A stretch of DNA of 64,000 nucleotides from QHXW01 sp035297145 (GCA_035297145.1 DATGZN010000058.1:1-64000), one strand, 5' to 3'; shown: positions 43,660 to 52,403, numbered from the stretch's first letter. The notes: generated from the sequence alone by a model not told the origin. Program-made: numbers and translations.

Positions 43660-43774
43660 CGGATTTGGCGCTATGTAGTTTACCCCCAAGAGGTCGCAGA
43701 AGTCGCGGAGCGGCGCCTTCTTCCAGCTGCTCGTGCGAGCGCGGCAACGAATCGCTGTCAAAGAGAGTGGTCAT
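43637..43774 (-). pseudogene. Possible N-terminal remnant of an AlkB-like dioxygenase
   Basis: A 45-codon frame starting MTTLFDSDSLPRSHEQLEEGA and continuing with a LLRPLG-type segment resembles the beginning of AlkB-type oxidative demethylases (an LFD...LP...L..GA..L pattern). It then ends in a stop within the oxidoreductase N-terminal region. It overlaps the FAD enzyme start in another frame. Similarity is from memory and short, so this is tentative. Confidence 0.3.
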
Positions 43775-44106
43775 AGCGCGCTTCTGGAGTAGCAGCGGCT
43801 GGAGAAAACGCCTGCCATTGTGATTTCACCGAAGTCGCGATTGTCCATTCTCACGCCAGTCATAGTTACATATTGTCGTATCACGGCGGATCTTTCGTGC
43901 AGGCATCAGCGGCGCCGCTCTCGCCGAACTGCTGGATCTCGGTCGGGCAATTGCAACTCCCTCGTGCCCGCTGCGTTACGACGGAAGTCGGCCAGTAATC
44001 ACAGTCGCGATGCCGACTTTTCATTACTAATGGCAGCAAGCCCGACACCAAATCACTTCCGCGTGGCTGACAAGCGTATCAGAAATAGGCTCGTGTCACA
44101 AAACTG
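43775..44106. other. Intergenic stretch without recognised features
   Basis: About 330 bases between two minus-strand genes. I see no supported gene, RNA or repeat; base composition is less GC-rich than in the flanking chromosome-like regions by eye. Confidence 0.4.
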
Positions 44107-44892
44107 TCATACCTTCGGGCGTTGGGACAATTGGAAAAGGATCCTGTATCTGCGCCCCGGTTTAGCGCCCATCACGCTGAAGTAAATTCTCTTTCCTCGT
44201 ATTTGAGGCGGTGGGATATTTTCGGTCTCAAGCGAAGGGATACACCGGGCGTTGTACGGCTGCCATGATTCGTGAAACGTAAGTACCAAGGTGAATTTTG
44301 AGTAAGGCCTTCTCGGATACCAGTCGAACCAGTTTTCTCCCGGATGACTGTACAGATGAGATACGGAATAGCCCCAATGAATCCGGATGTGCTCGTTCGC
44401 TCGCAGCGGCGTGGGAAATGGTATGCGTAAGTACCCGACACGCTCGTCGTTGCTCCAGGGCTCCAACAACAGCGATCGTAATGACGCGCGACCGATCTGC
44501 GACCAGCAATCCGTCAACGTGTCAGCGCGACTTGCGTGGCAATGCTCGCAATAATCCACCCATAGCGGGAACTTGATTTCAGTTACCGCATCGTCTTGAG
44601 TGTTGACCACGGTGCAGTCGACGCTTGCTCGCCCGTTCCCGTTTTCGTCTACAACGATCTCATGTCGCCAGCTGAGCATACCGAAGTCTTGAGGGGAGTC
44701 AGCCGGGGAGCCGGTACGCATTGCCCGAGCGTAGCCAAGCTCCTCAGGAAGGCCTCTCATCTTCATCCACATCACGAGGCCAAAGCGTCTTAACCTGCCC
44801 GATGCGCGCTGTATTGGTTTTTGAAAAAACCACGCCGTCGCGAGCGAGAGGAAAATGCCGAGTACCCCGAGGATGATGCCGAACATAACCAC
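44107..44892 (-). CDS. Hypothetical membrane-anchored protein
   Basis: A 261-residue protein with one N-terminal membrane helix (residues 3-23) and a large soluble domain that looks beta-rich. SWRHEIVVDENGNGRASVDCTVVNTQDDAVTEIKFPLWV reads like a beta-sandwich strand series, as does IRIHWGYSVSHLYSHPGENWFDWYPRRPYSKFTLVLTFHESW. A CEHC motif (CxxC) and a few other Cys lie in the middle. No family is recognised. It stands in the accessory region with no operon partner. Confidence 0.6.
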   Translation of the reverse strand: MVMFGIILGVLGIFLSLATAWFFQKPIQRASGRLRRFGLVMWMKMRGLPEELGYARAMRTGSPADSPQDFGMLSWRHEIVVDENGNGRASVDCTVVNTQDDAVTEIKFPLWVDYCEHCHASRADTLTDCWSQIGRASLRSLLLEPWSNDERVGYLRIPFPTPLRANEHIRIHWGYSVSHLYSHPGENWFDWYPRRPYSKFTLVLTFHESWQPYNARCIPSLETENIPPPQIRGKRIYFSVMGAKPGRRYRILFQLSQRPKV

Positions 44893-45415
44893 TTCCTCGC
44901 CCTAGGTTGAAGTTATGCAAGGTATTGCGGAATGCATAGTGTTTTCATCGATTCCATAGTACCCCAAGCCACCAGGCTGATTTTCTGAGCCGGGTAATGT
45001 CGAACGTTCGGATTTGAAGCGCTGATCGTAGCCCCCGTTCGCAAAAGACTGTCCCAAAAGAGGTCGAAGGGGAGGTCCATGGGAGAACCCTGTTCGGGAT
45101 GAGGGACCGTCTATCCAAATTCGTGGAGCGATTTTCCAGGAACTGTATCTGCTGGATGACAGGCAACCCGGAAGCAATACCGATTGCCACGGAGATCACC
45201 GCGGGGATCAGTACTGATAAGCGCCGCTGCGTCCGGAAATCCATTTGGTCGTAAAGTCAAACCGCACTTCTACCTACGCCTCCTGAGCGTCGAAGGGCGG
45301 GGCGCCCAAGTCACACGCTCTGCGCAGTCAGGCAACGGCGCCCCTGTTCTTGCCGACACTGCGCGGGCGAACAGATCGGGCGATCCATAGCGCGGCATTG
45401 TTCTTGAAAGTGCGC
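44893..45415. other. Accessory region without a convincing gene
   Basis: A minus-strand frame (44945-45244) could encode a 99-residue protein with one N-terminal membrane helix (VLIPAVISVAIGIASGLPVI), but it has no ribosome-binding site I trust and no recognised domain. Nothing else is supported. Confidence 0.35.
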
Positions 45416-45487
45416 CTACTCCGCCGCGACGGCGGGCGCGGCATAGAAGTGGCGGAACAGTTCGTACGTCCCGTCAATCAGGTGCAC
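45416..45487 (-). pseudogene. Fragment of a 5'-3' exonuclease (flap endonuclease-like) N-terminus
   Basis: From a GTG at 45487 the frame reads VHLIDGTYELFRHFYAAPA and then stops after 24 codons. VHLIDGTYELFRHFYA is the characteristic first strand and helix of FEN-like 5'-3' exonucleases, including the first metal-binding Asp. The remaining 250 or so residues of the domain are absent, so only the extreme N-terminus survives. Confidence 0.5.
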
Positions 45488-45611
45488 ATCCGTACCGCTC
45501 CGAGTATACGGGAATGCGTCAGCTTGAAAGAATCCGTTTTCTCTGAGTGAACCGGGCGGCGTTCGGATCTCAACTTCCTCGGGTCGGACGTTACGCGGCA
45601 AAGGCGCCTGA

Positions 45612-46652
45612 CTATTCTCGAAGGATCTGCCATTGCAGCGGTTCCATCTTTTTTCTCAGTAACTCGCGTTCGTGGTACAGACGGTCTCGATACTGCTGCC
45701 CGGCGTCGGAACCCAGAAAAGCATTCTGTGTATCCCATACGTCTTCGATGCCGCTGGGACGCACAGCATTCCGGACCAACCCTCCAAGCTGTGCAAATTC
45801 ATCCTGGTTTGGCCAATTCGCCAACCGCGGTCGATGTGTTGCACACCAGCCTTGAAGATCCGTAATCACGACATTGATTCGTAAGAGTTCATAAGGATGA
45901 GATCCCGATTCAATATGCTCGGCGACCAGCGCGTTGTGAAGACAGTGAAAAAAGCAGACTACTGCAGTCAGAAACACCCTAAGGAGCACTTCATCAAGTC
46001 GGGAGTGATTCGTCGGAATGCCGAGCTGGCGCGCTGCCGCATCGCGTGCAGCGCAGTTAAGCAGGTTCTGCAGGGTCATATGAGTCGCATAGCCGTCGGC
46101 CTCGACCTCAGCGGCCTGCGACCGCAGGCCCGAACCCGCAACCGCATGTGATGGGACTTCTCTGCGAACCGTTCGAGGACCGGTGGGGGTGGACGAGCAA
46201 TGGCCATGAACAAGGTGACCCAGTTCGTGGTTGGCGGCGAAGTTTAATGCGGTGATGTAGAGAAGTACAAAGATTTCGGAGGCGCCTGGAGCGCTCATCT
46301 CGACTTCGAAACTTCGAACAAGATCCTGATCTTGGCAAGCGATCAAAAAAAGGGAGTACAGTGAGGCAAAGAGACCATTGGTGATGCCTACCATAGCCCA
46401 TCCGTCTTCAATAAAGGCGAGGGCGTTGACTTCGTTGTCATCCGCCTCAATAGCGTCGAAGTAAAGGTTGGGGTGCCCTCCATTAATAACAAGGTTCTGC
46501 TTCTGGTCGGCGAACGAGTTGTTCATCAACCTATGCGCGTCGCTGATGAGGCCGTCAAGTCCGTTGTCGGATTCAGAGGGTTCGTAGCGGCCCCAATAGC
46601 CCTCCTCACGGACTACCCGCTGGAACACGTCTTCTGGTTTTCCAATAGCCAT
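45612..46652 (-). CDS. HExxH (HELGH) metallopeptidase-like protein
   Basis: A 346-residue cytoplasmic protein. HELGH (residues 142-146) sits in a hydrophobic helix (LYITALNFAANHELGHLVHGHC), with AAEVEADGYATHMTL (about residues 180-191) offering the third zinc ligand Glu, as in M48 and ImmA/IrrE-type peptidases. Between them is a short basic loop. No N-terminal membrane helix is seen. The open frame extends to 47021, but the ATG at 46652 is the first with sensible protein before the domain. It lies 139 bases downstream of the zinc-ribbon/deoxyribosyltransferase-like gene on the same strand. The function is unknown; a role with its neighbour is possible. Confidence 0.65.
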   Translation of the reverse strand: MAIGKPEDVFQRVVREEGYWGRYEPSESDNGLDGLISDAHRLMNNSFADQKQNLVINGGHPNLYFDAIEADDNEVNALAFIEDGWAMVGITNGLFASLYSLFLIACQDQDLVRSFEVEMSAPGASEIFVLLYITALNFAANHELGHLVHGHCSSTPTGPRTVRREVPSHAVAGSGLRSQAAEVEADGYATHMTLQNLLNCAARDAAARQLGIPTNHSRLDEVLLRVFLTAVVCFFHCLHNALVAEHIESGSHPYELLRINVVITDLQGWCATHRPRLANWPNQDEFAQLGGLVRNAVRPSGIEDVWDTQNAFLGSDAGQQYRDRLYHERELLRKKMEPLQWQILRE

Positions 46653-46791
46653 GTCGCTTTTCAGTACCTTGGCAGAATGCTCGGCCGATCCTAAGACGGA
46701 CACGAAACACCTAATGCCAAACCAGTGTATTCGGTTAGTTTGCCGGCATCGCGGACACTTGGCGAACGGGTTAGGTTCCCTGGGAGCGAGT

Positions 46792-47637
46792 TCACGCTTT
46801 CTTGATGATATTGGCTCGGATGCTGGCTTCCAGTTTCGTCCGGAGATCGGCTGAATCTCTCCAAACCACGTGACCAAAATGCTTTGTGTCAAAGTGCAGG
46901 TTCTCCACGTCCATGTCTCGGCAACACCAGATGACCTCGCGACCGAGGCCGCGTGCGAAACCCGCCTCGAAATACACACTCTGCCGCTGTCCTGTGAAGT
47001 CGGCGACGATAAACTCGGCACGGCGGATTTCGCTGAGGATACGGTCCGTGATTCCCTTGTTTTCAGGAATGTCTTTCATCCACACGGGTGTATAACCGCA
47101 CGCTCTGACGGCCGGATCGACGCCGTTTCTGTAAGGCTCATCCAGCTCATCGTCGAGCCAGGAGGCTACAAAACAGCGGCCCGGCTCACCCCCAGCCCTG
47201 AGGGTCGGTTCCAGTTGACGCCATCCATCGATAATGAGCTGGTATTGGCCACCAACCCTTCCAGGACCTGGTTCTTGAACCTGTAGTAACTCCTTCCGCT
47301 GAAGATATTGGAGATACTGTTCGAATTCTGCGTCGTTGCGCGCATCAGCGACAGGGTAATCGTAATTTGGCAGAAGGTTGTGCCAAGTGCCGGGCGCCTT
47401 CGTTTTTACCGCGATGAATTGGAGTACTTTATCCAATTTTTCCGAAATCGTCGTGCGCTGGTGTGTCTCTGCAAGTTCGCGGAAATTCTGGCTCGTAATG
47501 GTCAATGGTTCGCCCCGCTCAGTCGCCTGACGCGTGGCGGCCGATAGATAAGGCCGCAGGCCGCCTGGCACTCCCAGGTCCATCGCCCACGTAAATGTAA
47601 AGTCGCCACATCTAGGGCAATGAAATGTGTTTTTCAT
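46792..47637 (-). CDS. Zinc-ribbon protein with C-terminal nucleoside deoxyribosyltransferase/TIR-like domain
   Basis: From the ATG at 47637, 281 residues. The C-terminal half (CFVASWLDDELDEPYRNGVDPAVRACGY, DRILSEIRRAEFIVADFTGQRQSVYFEAGFARGLGREVIWCCR) is the Rossmann-like fold of nucleoside 2-deoxyribosyltransferases and TIR domains, with the conserved DF and EAGFA motifs. The middle has a wHTH-like segment. The N-terminus starts with HCPRCG; in the same frame, 20 codons upstream of the ATG, IDPSKCPICGG completes a four-Cys zinc ribbon. That stretch begins at an ATT (47695-47697), with no normal start before the upstream stop. Confidence 0.7.
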   Translation of the reverse strand: MKNTFHCPRCGDFTFTWAMDLGVPGGLRPYLSAATRQATERGEPLTITSQNFRELAETHQRTTISEKLDKVLQFIAVKTKAPGTWHNLLPNYDYPVADARNDAEFEQYLQYLQRKELLQVQEPGPGRVGGQYQLIIDGWRQLEPTLRAGGEPGRCFVASWLDDELDEPYRNGVDPAVRACGYTPVWMKDIPENKGITDRILSEIRRAEFIVADFTGQRQSVYFEAGFARGLGREVIWCCRDMDVENLHFDTKHFGHVVWRDSADLRTKLEASIRANIIKKA

Positions 47638-47863
47638 CGAAGTTGCAGGGTCGCTCTTTCCGGAGCCCCCACAGATTGGGCACTTACTTGGATCAATTAT
47701 CGCGTCACATCTGCTTCGATCGCCGCTCGAAATCCGCCGTTTTCGTCAACCAGCTTAGCGCATCTCTTACGGTAGCAACGGGCCAGGACAGCATTTGCTC
47801 CTATGTTTTTCACACCCGTTGCAAATAGCAGCCTAACCCCCGTCTAGATGCTGCCATCAGACC

Positions 47864-48133
47864 ATGGCCAAAAGTATCCCGCCCCACGTGCTCGCCTACC
47901 TGCGCCAAATGGGGAAGACCTACGGCGGCCAGGGCGGGAAGAAGGCCGCCAAGAACATGACGGCTCAGGAGCGATCGGCGCGAGCGAGGAAGGCAGCCAA
48001 GGTGGCAGTGAGGAAACGGACGGCGAAGCGTCTCGCGCGAAAGAATCAGGGCAAACCGGCGAAGAAGAAGGCCGCAAACGTGAAAGTGAGCCGGACGTAT
48101 AGCCGGACAATAAAGGACGTTATGCTGCGCTAA
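47864..48133 (+). CDS. Small, very basic protein of unknown function
   Basis: An 89-residue protein rich in Lys, Arg and Ala: GGKKAAKNMTAQERSARARKAAKVAVRKRTAKR is a helical basic stretch, and the rest is similarly charged. MTAQERSARARKAAK resembles short repeated motifs in histone-like or DNA-coating proteins. It may bind nucleic acid. The last four bases overlap the 3' end of the convergent FRG gene. No family is assigned with certainty. Confidence 0.6.
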   Translation: MAKSIPPHVLAYLRQMGKTYGGQGGKKAAKNMTAQERSARARKAAKVAVRKRTAKRLARKNQGKPAKKKAANVKVSRTYSRTIKDVMLR

Positions 48134-49059
48134 ATTCCTTTCACCCAGCGTTCCCGATCAGTCGTCTGGGAAACCCCCGGCCAATTCTCTTGCTCTTGGA
48201 TCTGAACATTGACGTAAAGCGATTCGCAGAAGCCATCCAAGCCCGGAAAGAGCGTTGCGGAGTTGATGTTAAGTTTGTTGAGTGCCCTGAGGACGTCCAA
48301 TCGCGTTTCCGACGCAACCACGAGTTTGTGCAGCCACTGGGCACTCGTTTTGTGCCTGTTGCTTGCATGAAATAGCAGGGCCGCTAAACACGTACGGAAG
48401 GGAAAAAGTGCACGGTTGGCACACAGAAACAGCCCTTGTTGAATGGTCAGGCGCTCATTCATTCTGTATGGCTGAACTGCTGCGACCAGATAGAGACCCT
48501 CGGGCGGTTGCTCCCAGTATATTCTTCTAAAATTTTCACGCGAAGACAGATCATTATTACCTTCGGGGAGGCCCAACATCGCAACCGCCTCGGTGTTGAC
48601 GCTGTCGACATCGACAGCCCAGATCACGAATGGTTCGACTGGTTTCTCTGGTTTTGTGGTGATGAATGGATTAGCAGAATTCGAGGACTGCGCGGCAAAG
48701 AAGGCCGCAACATGAGAAGACCGAGTCCAATCAAGCAGCCGCGTCGGGGTACCATGGTGCTGCATAAGCGCAAGCCATTCGAGATCATCATCGTCACGAG
48801 GCACGTCAGTGACATACCGGTGAGCCCGACGCCTGAATTCGCGCATCGCGTAATCCTCGGCAACCCCCGGTTTGATCGCAACCCTTTCGATACTGGCCGC
48901 GAGAGGGCGGTCTGAGCCCTGCCCGCGAAATGCCCATTTCGCTTCATTGAAAGACTGAAGAAGTTCAAATAGCTGGGAAGCACTGGATATTGTAGGGTGG
49001 ACGGTCGCGAAGTCTTCCAAAAGCCCTGTTGCTATCCTTCTGTAATCTTCATGTTCCAT
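48130..49059 (-). CDS. FRG-domain protein (first)
   Basis: A 309-residue protein with the FRG domain. The WAFRGQGS motif near residue 42 gives the domain its name. The conserved second motif is WLALMQHHGTPTRLLDWTRSSHVAAFFAA, then a C-terminal region with RMNERLTIQQGLFLC. The domain's biochemical function is not settled; it is often found in defence-type loci and mobile elements. No signal peptide or membrane helix. It is transcribed alone. The same second motif occurs in the FRG gene at 53772, so the island has two divergent members. Confidence 0.82.
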   Translation of the reverse strand: MEHEDYRRIATGLLEDFATVHPTISSASQLFELLQSFNEAKWAFRGQGSDRPLAASIERVAIKPGVAEDYAMREFRRRAHRYVTDVPRDDDDLEWLALMQHHGTPTRLLDWTRSSHVAAFFAAQSSNSANPFITTKPEKPVEPFVIWAVDVDSVNTEAVAMLGLPEGNNDLSSRENFRRIYWEQPPEGLYLVAAVQPYRMNERLTIQQGLFLCANRALFPFRTCLAALLFHASNRHKTSAQWLHKLVVASETRLDVLRALNKLNINSATLFPGLDGFCESLYVNVQIQEQENWPGVSQTTDRERWVKGI

Positions 49060-49223
49060 GGCAACTCTCTTGGTCCGGTTTCACGTTCAAGGAACGCGGC
49101 CACGTTTTCGCGGCGAGGCCTTCGTCCACCAGCTTGCGGGCGCGGTCGATCTGATGGCGGGATAGCTTTGGTTTGGGTCCCGGCCTACTTCACAATATCT
49201 CGATTTTCGTACCACAATAGTTT

Positions 49224-49478
49224 GTGGTCGAGAAGTGGTGTTACGTTAACGCTCCCGTACGCTTCAGATGTCAGGCAGATGCGGCGATACTGGGAGCGAG
49301 ATACGATGAGGTGTACACCATCAAGATCGTTGTGCTCTGCCCGCTGGGAGATGCCGTGTATTTGGACCTGGAAGGTATAGGGGACGCACATAAACTCACA
49401 GATGTTCTAGCGGGAAAAGTGCAGCCAGACGATGATGGGTTGGATCTCACCGTTGAACTTTCGACGCCCGATCCCTAG
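49224..49478 (+). CDS. Possible small protein (uncertain)
   Basis: An 84-codon frame whose C-terminal part (YDEVYTIKIVVLCPLGDAVYLDLEGIGDAHKLTDVLAGK) reads like a beta-alpha unit. The start (GTG or ATG) has no good ribosome-binding site. A 68-codon frame on the opposite strand (49185-49391) covers the same bases and is equally plausible. One of the two may be real; I cannot choose with confidence. Confidence 0.3.
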   Translation: MVEKWCYVNAPVRFRCQADAAILGARYDEVYTIKIVVLCPLGDAVYLDLEGIGDAHKLTDVLAGKVQPDDDGLDLTVELSTPDP

Positions 49479-49637
49479 TGCTTGTTCGCAGCCCGCTTCC
49501 TCGCTTTCAGCTCACGCTTGCGCGATACGTCTTACCGTTTCCCTCGCGCACTGCTGAACAGGCCGCGATGTCGCCCGTGTCCCGATCGGCATTCCTAGGG
49601 CGTTCCCAGCTGGCTCGCGCGCTTCCGCTCCAGAATG

Positions 49638-50594
49638 CTAAACGTCATATTCCTCTCGTTCCAGATACCACCGCAGTTCTTTCAGCCTCACCTCGGTCAC
49701 AGCCTTCGCCTCACGTAACCATAAAAGTCCGGCAAGGGTGCCACCCCGCGCGAGATCAGCGCGAAATGCACATTGTGCTTTGCGAAAGCGCAGCCACGGT
49801 TCTTGCGACTCGTCGAGAAGGCGTTTGTTGATCTCGTCGGCCTTCGCCTTGAGTTCCGAAATCACGCGTTCTAACTCAGCGTCGCTTTCCATGTAAGCCT
49901 CGTTGGCTGCCTTCTTCATGTCAAAGTTGCTTAGTGGGTACTTCCCAAGTAGCAACTCATTGAACGCCGCTGTGGTCGCTTTGGCGAACTGCTCGGCGGC
50001 TGTTAAGAATGACGATACCTCCTCCAGTGCGTAGACTCTCTTTCGTGGGTACTCATGACAGAGGATGTGACGCACGTCGAAAAGGCGTGATAGAACGGCA
50101 CACATGTTATCGCCGTTCTCGATGATCGGTGTGGCTGGCTTACCATTAACCTCGGTCTCCCATCGGTCGACGGCCTTTGCAACTAAAGCAATGAACGGCT
50201 GGGAGATAAGTGTCTCGAAGTAGCCAATCACCTGGGAAAAAGTATTTACCGGAACCGTATGTGCAACCAAATCGCCAACCGTGATGGCGCGACCCTGAAT
50301 CGCTCGGACCAACTCGTAATCCAGCCTTAGATTTTTCGCAAGCGCGACAGCGTTATCCACGTAAGGGGAACCGTGATCGATCAGTTGGGCAATCCAAGCT
50401 CGGGTGAAGACTTCCAAGAGTGTGACGGCTCTGATGGGAAAAAAATCCGGCGTGCCAGTTGGACTGGCGGCGCTCGACAGTTGATGGTTCCACCCATCCT
50501 TGAGCTGTCGAACGTCGTAGTACAGCGACGTTGCAGGGCTCTGGCCCCGACTCTTGATTTCGCTGATTTCAGCAGCTCGGTCTCGTGTGGGCAT
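49638..50594 (-). CDS. HEPN-like domain protein with C-terminal LprI-type (DUF1311) domain
   Basis: A 318-residue cytoplasmic protein with no signal peptide. The N-terminal 190 residues are helical, with IRAVTLLEVFTRAWIAQLIDHGSPYVD and a R175-x4-H180 motif in FDVRHILCHEY. RX4-6H is the catalytic signature of HEPN RNases. The C-terminal 90 residues (ANEAYMESDAELERV, RFRKAQCAFRADLARGGTLAGLLWLREAKAVTEVRLKEL) are a lysozyme inhibitor LprI-like (DUF1311) domain, usually found in exported proteins. The combination is unusual. It lies next to the element's replication module. Whether it is a toxin or a structural protein is unknown. Confidence 0.7.
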   Translation of the reverse strand: MPTRDRAAEISEIKSRGQSPATSLYYDVRQLKDGWNHQLSSAASPTGTPDFFPIRAVTLLEVFTRAWIAQLIDHGSPYVDNAVALAKNLRLDYELVRAIQGRAITVGDLVAHTVPVNTFSQVIGYFETLISQPFIALVAKAVDRWETEVNGKPATPIIENGDNMCAVLSRLFDVRHILCHEYPRKRVYALEEVSSFLTAAEQFAKATTAAFNELLLGKYPLSNFDMKKAANEAYMESDAELERVISELKAKADEINKRLLDESQEPWLRFRKAQCAFRADLARGGTLAGLLWLREAKAVTEVRLKELRWYLEREEYDV

Positions 50595-50746
50595 GGGAGA
50601 GTGTCAATTGTATCGCCGAATTCACTCCACGCGGCCAGGTTCAAACGGTTCCATGTCGACCAGCCCGCCCCGGCTGCTTAGCGGCCCCCGCGTGGAGTTC
50701 GCGCGGCCCAGGATCAAGCGCGCACCGATTGCCAACGCGCCCACGG

Positions 50747-50853
50747 TGTGACAGTGTGACAAAACTCGGTGCCAAATCTGCAAAAGTTTTTGCCCTACGC
50801 GTATATAGGAGAAGTTTTGCAAAAACGCCTGCTGGATTTGTCACGTTGTCACA
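50747..50853. repeat. Nested inverted repeats beside the primase gene: candidate origin or operator
   Basis: Outer arms TGTGACAGTGTGACAAA (50747-50763) and TTTGTCACGTTGTCACA (50837-50853) are inverted and match at 15 of 17 bases. Inside lie two palindromes, GCAAAAGTTTTTGC (50780-50793) and GTTTTGCAAAAAC (50814-50826), and an AT-rich TATATA. The GTTTTTGC of the first and the GCAAAAAC of the second are exact inverted copies. It lies 34 bases after the primase stop. Confidence 0.6.
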
Positions 50854-50886
50854 AGCCTAAGTTCCAAAGTCGAACCGTCCCGAGCG

Positions 50887-52401
50887 CTAGATCAGCTTGA
50901 CGCCCTTCCAGCAGCGGACCTGCTTGCCGCTCTCATCCCTCTCCACGGCCTTTGAGCATCCTCGCAAACGCAACCGTTCGTAGAGTCGGGTGCGAGACGG
51001 GTACTTGATGCCGTTCTCTTCCGCCCACACGCAGAACTCACTCCACATGTTGGTGACCGGCGTTGCCTCCGCTGCGCTAAACTCGCACCGATCCTCGAAG
51101 AACTCCTTGAATGGGTCGTCCTCACATTTCCAGGTTGCTACCGAAGCCAGAACCTCCTGCGGCTCGACAAGTCCCTCCCGTTGCCAGTCGAGGCCGCCCT
51201 TGACCGCCCACGCTAGCACGCCGGGCGCTTCCGCCTTGAGCTTGTCCAGCAGGTGCGCGTCCATCTCATTTTTTGGAATCGTGATCGTGAACGGGATCAG
51301 TTTGAGGCGCGACCAGATGGCCGAGTCCGCGCCGCGTACGACCGGCCGGTGGTTCGCGTCCATGAAAATCTTATGGGTCGGCGGAAAGGTAATTGGATTC
51401 TCGTACTTCCTGCACCTCTTGATTTCGCTCATCCCGGTCACGTATTTGAGTTTTCCTTCGGCCAGCCTTTGGCCTTCCTCGGTCTCGCTGGTGGTCACGA
51501 ACCGGGCGCCACGGAGGTCCGCCAGATCCGCGAGGGAGGCGTTGCTCTCCTGGGACCGCCGCGTCATGAGTGTGTCGATCATGACTTGGGCTGCGTAATC
51601 GCCCATGATGTACCTGAACAACTCCAGCAAGGTCGTCTTGCCGTTGTTGCCCTCCCCGAAGAGACAGAAGCAGGCTTTCTCGTTTACGTCGCCGGTCAGC
51701 GCATAGCCGAAAACCCTTTGGACGTACGCGATCAAGGCCGGGTTTGCCCCGAGGATTCGATCCAAGAATTGCATAAACCGCGGACACGGTGCGCTTGCGT
51801 CATACTTCACGGGGCAGAGCTTAGTTATCAGGTCCTGTTGGCGATGTGGCCGGAGTTGGCCGGTCCGCAGGTCGATCGTCCCATCCAAGCAGTTCAACAA
51901 CCACGGGTCGCTGTCGAGTTCTTTCGCGCAGATCGCGATTCCGTCCTCGTACTGTGCACACTCAAGCATTGCCCTTATACTGCCGGCGCTCTCCGAGTGC
52001 CGCGCAAACCCTTCGGCCGCCTCTCGCGCTTTCTCGTCATCAATGCCAGCCGCCTGAGCGTAAAAGTTGCGAACTGTGATTTTCGCAAGACGCCGCGCTT
52101 TGCCTGAGGTATCTGGCACCCACCGCTTGAAGTCCCAAACGAGCCACTTCTTCATCTCGGGGCAATACCGGATCTGGGCACCAAACAGGTGGACCAACCG
52201 CTCCGCATTTCCGGTGTCCGTGTACGGATAGCACAGGAGATCGGGCTCTCCCGGCCTAGCCCCGCGTCGTCGGCGGCCTTTGCGAACGGGCCGACTCTTC
52301 TCCGTTGCGGGTTGAGGGCCCTTTGCGCCGATCAGTGCCTCCTTGGAAGCCGTGGAGTTTTGAGGGAGCGCCTCAGTTACGTCTGTTTCTCTTTCGTACA
52401 T
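50887..52401 (-). CDS. P4-type phage/plasmid primase-helicase
   Basis: A 504-residue D5/P4-type replication protein. An N-terminal unstructured basic stretch is followed by a D5-N domain (GNAERLVHLFGAQIRYCPEMKKWLVWD, LNCLDGTIDLRTG). Then comes the superfamily 3 helicase: Walker A GEGNNGKTT (residues 249-257), LADLRGARFVTTSETEEG with acidic Walker B-like residues, TFPPTHKIFMDANHRPVVRGADSAIWSRLKLIPF with the sensor and Arg finger. No TOPRIM-type primase motif is obvious in the first 170 residues, so priming is unproven. GGAGGG six bases before the ATG fixes the start. It is two bases downstream of an AlpA-like gene, in one operon. Confidence 0.9.
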   Translation of the reverse strand: MYERETDVTEALPQNSTASKEALIGAKGPQPATEKSRPVRKGRRRRGARPGEPDLLCYPYTDTGNAERLVHLFGAQIRYCPEMKKWLVWDFKRWVPDTSGKARRLAKITVRNFYAQAAGIDDEKAREAAEGFARHSESAGSIRAMLECAQYEDGIAICAKELDSDPWLLNCLDGTIDLRTGQLRPHRQQDLITKLCPVKYDASAPCPRFMQFLDRILGANPALIAYVQRVFGYALTGDVNEKACFCLFGEGNNGKTTLLELFRYIMGDYAAQVMIDTLMTRRSQESNASLADLADLRGARFVTTSETEEGQRLAEGKLKYVTGMSEIKRCRKYENPITFPPTHKIFMDANHRPVVRGADSAIWSRLKLIPFTITIPKNEMDAHLLDKLKAEAPGVLAWAVKGGLDWQREGLVEPQEVLASVATWKCEDDPFKEFFEDRCEFSAAEATPVTNMWSEFCVWAEENGIKYPSRTRLYERLRLRGCSKAVERDESGKQVRCWKGVKLI

Positions 52402-52403
52402 GG

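Noticed and set aside
49185..49391. 68-codon minus-strand frame
   Set aside because: It overlaps the 84-codon plus frame; neither has a clear ribosome-binding site or domain, so it was not listed separately.
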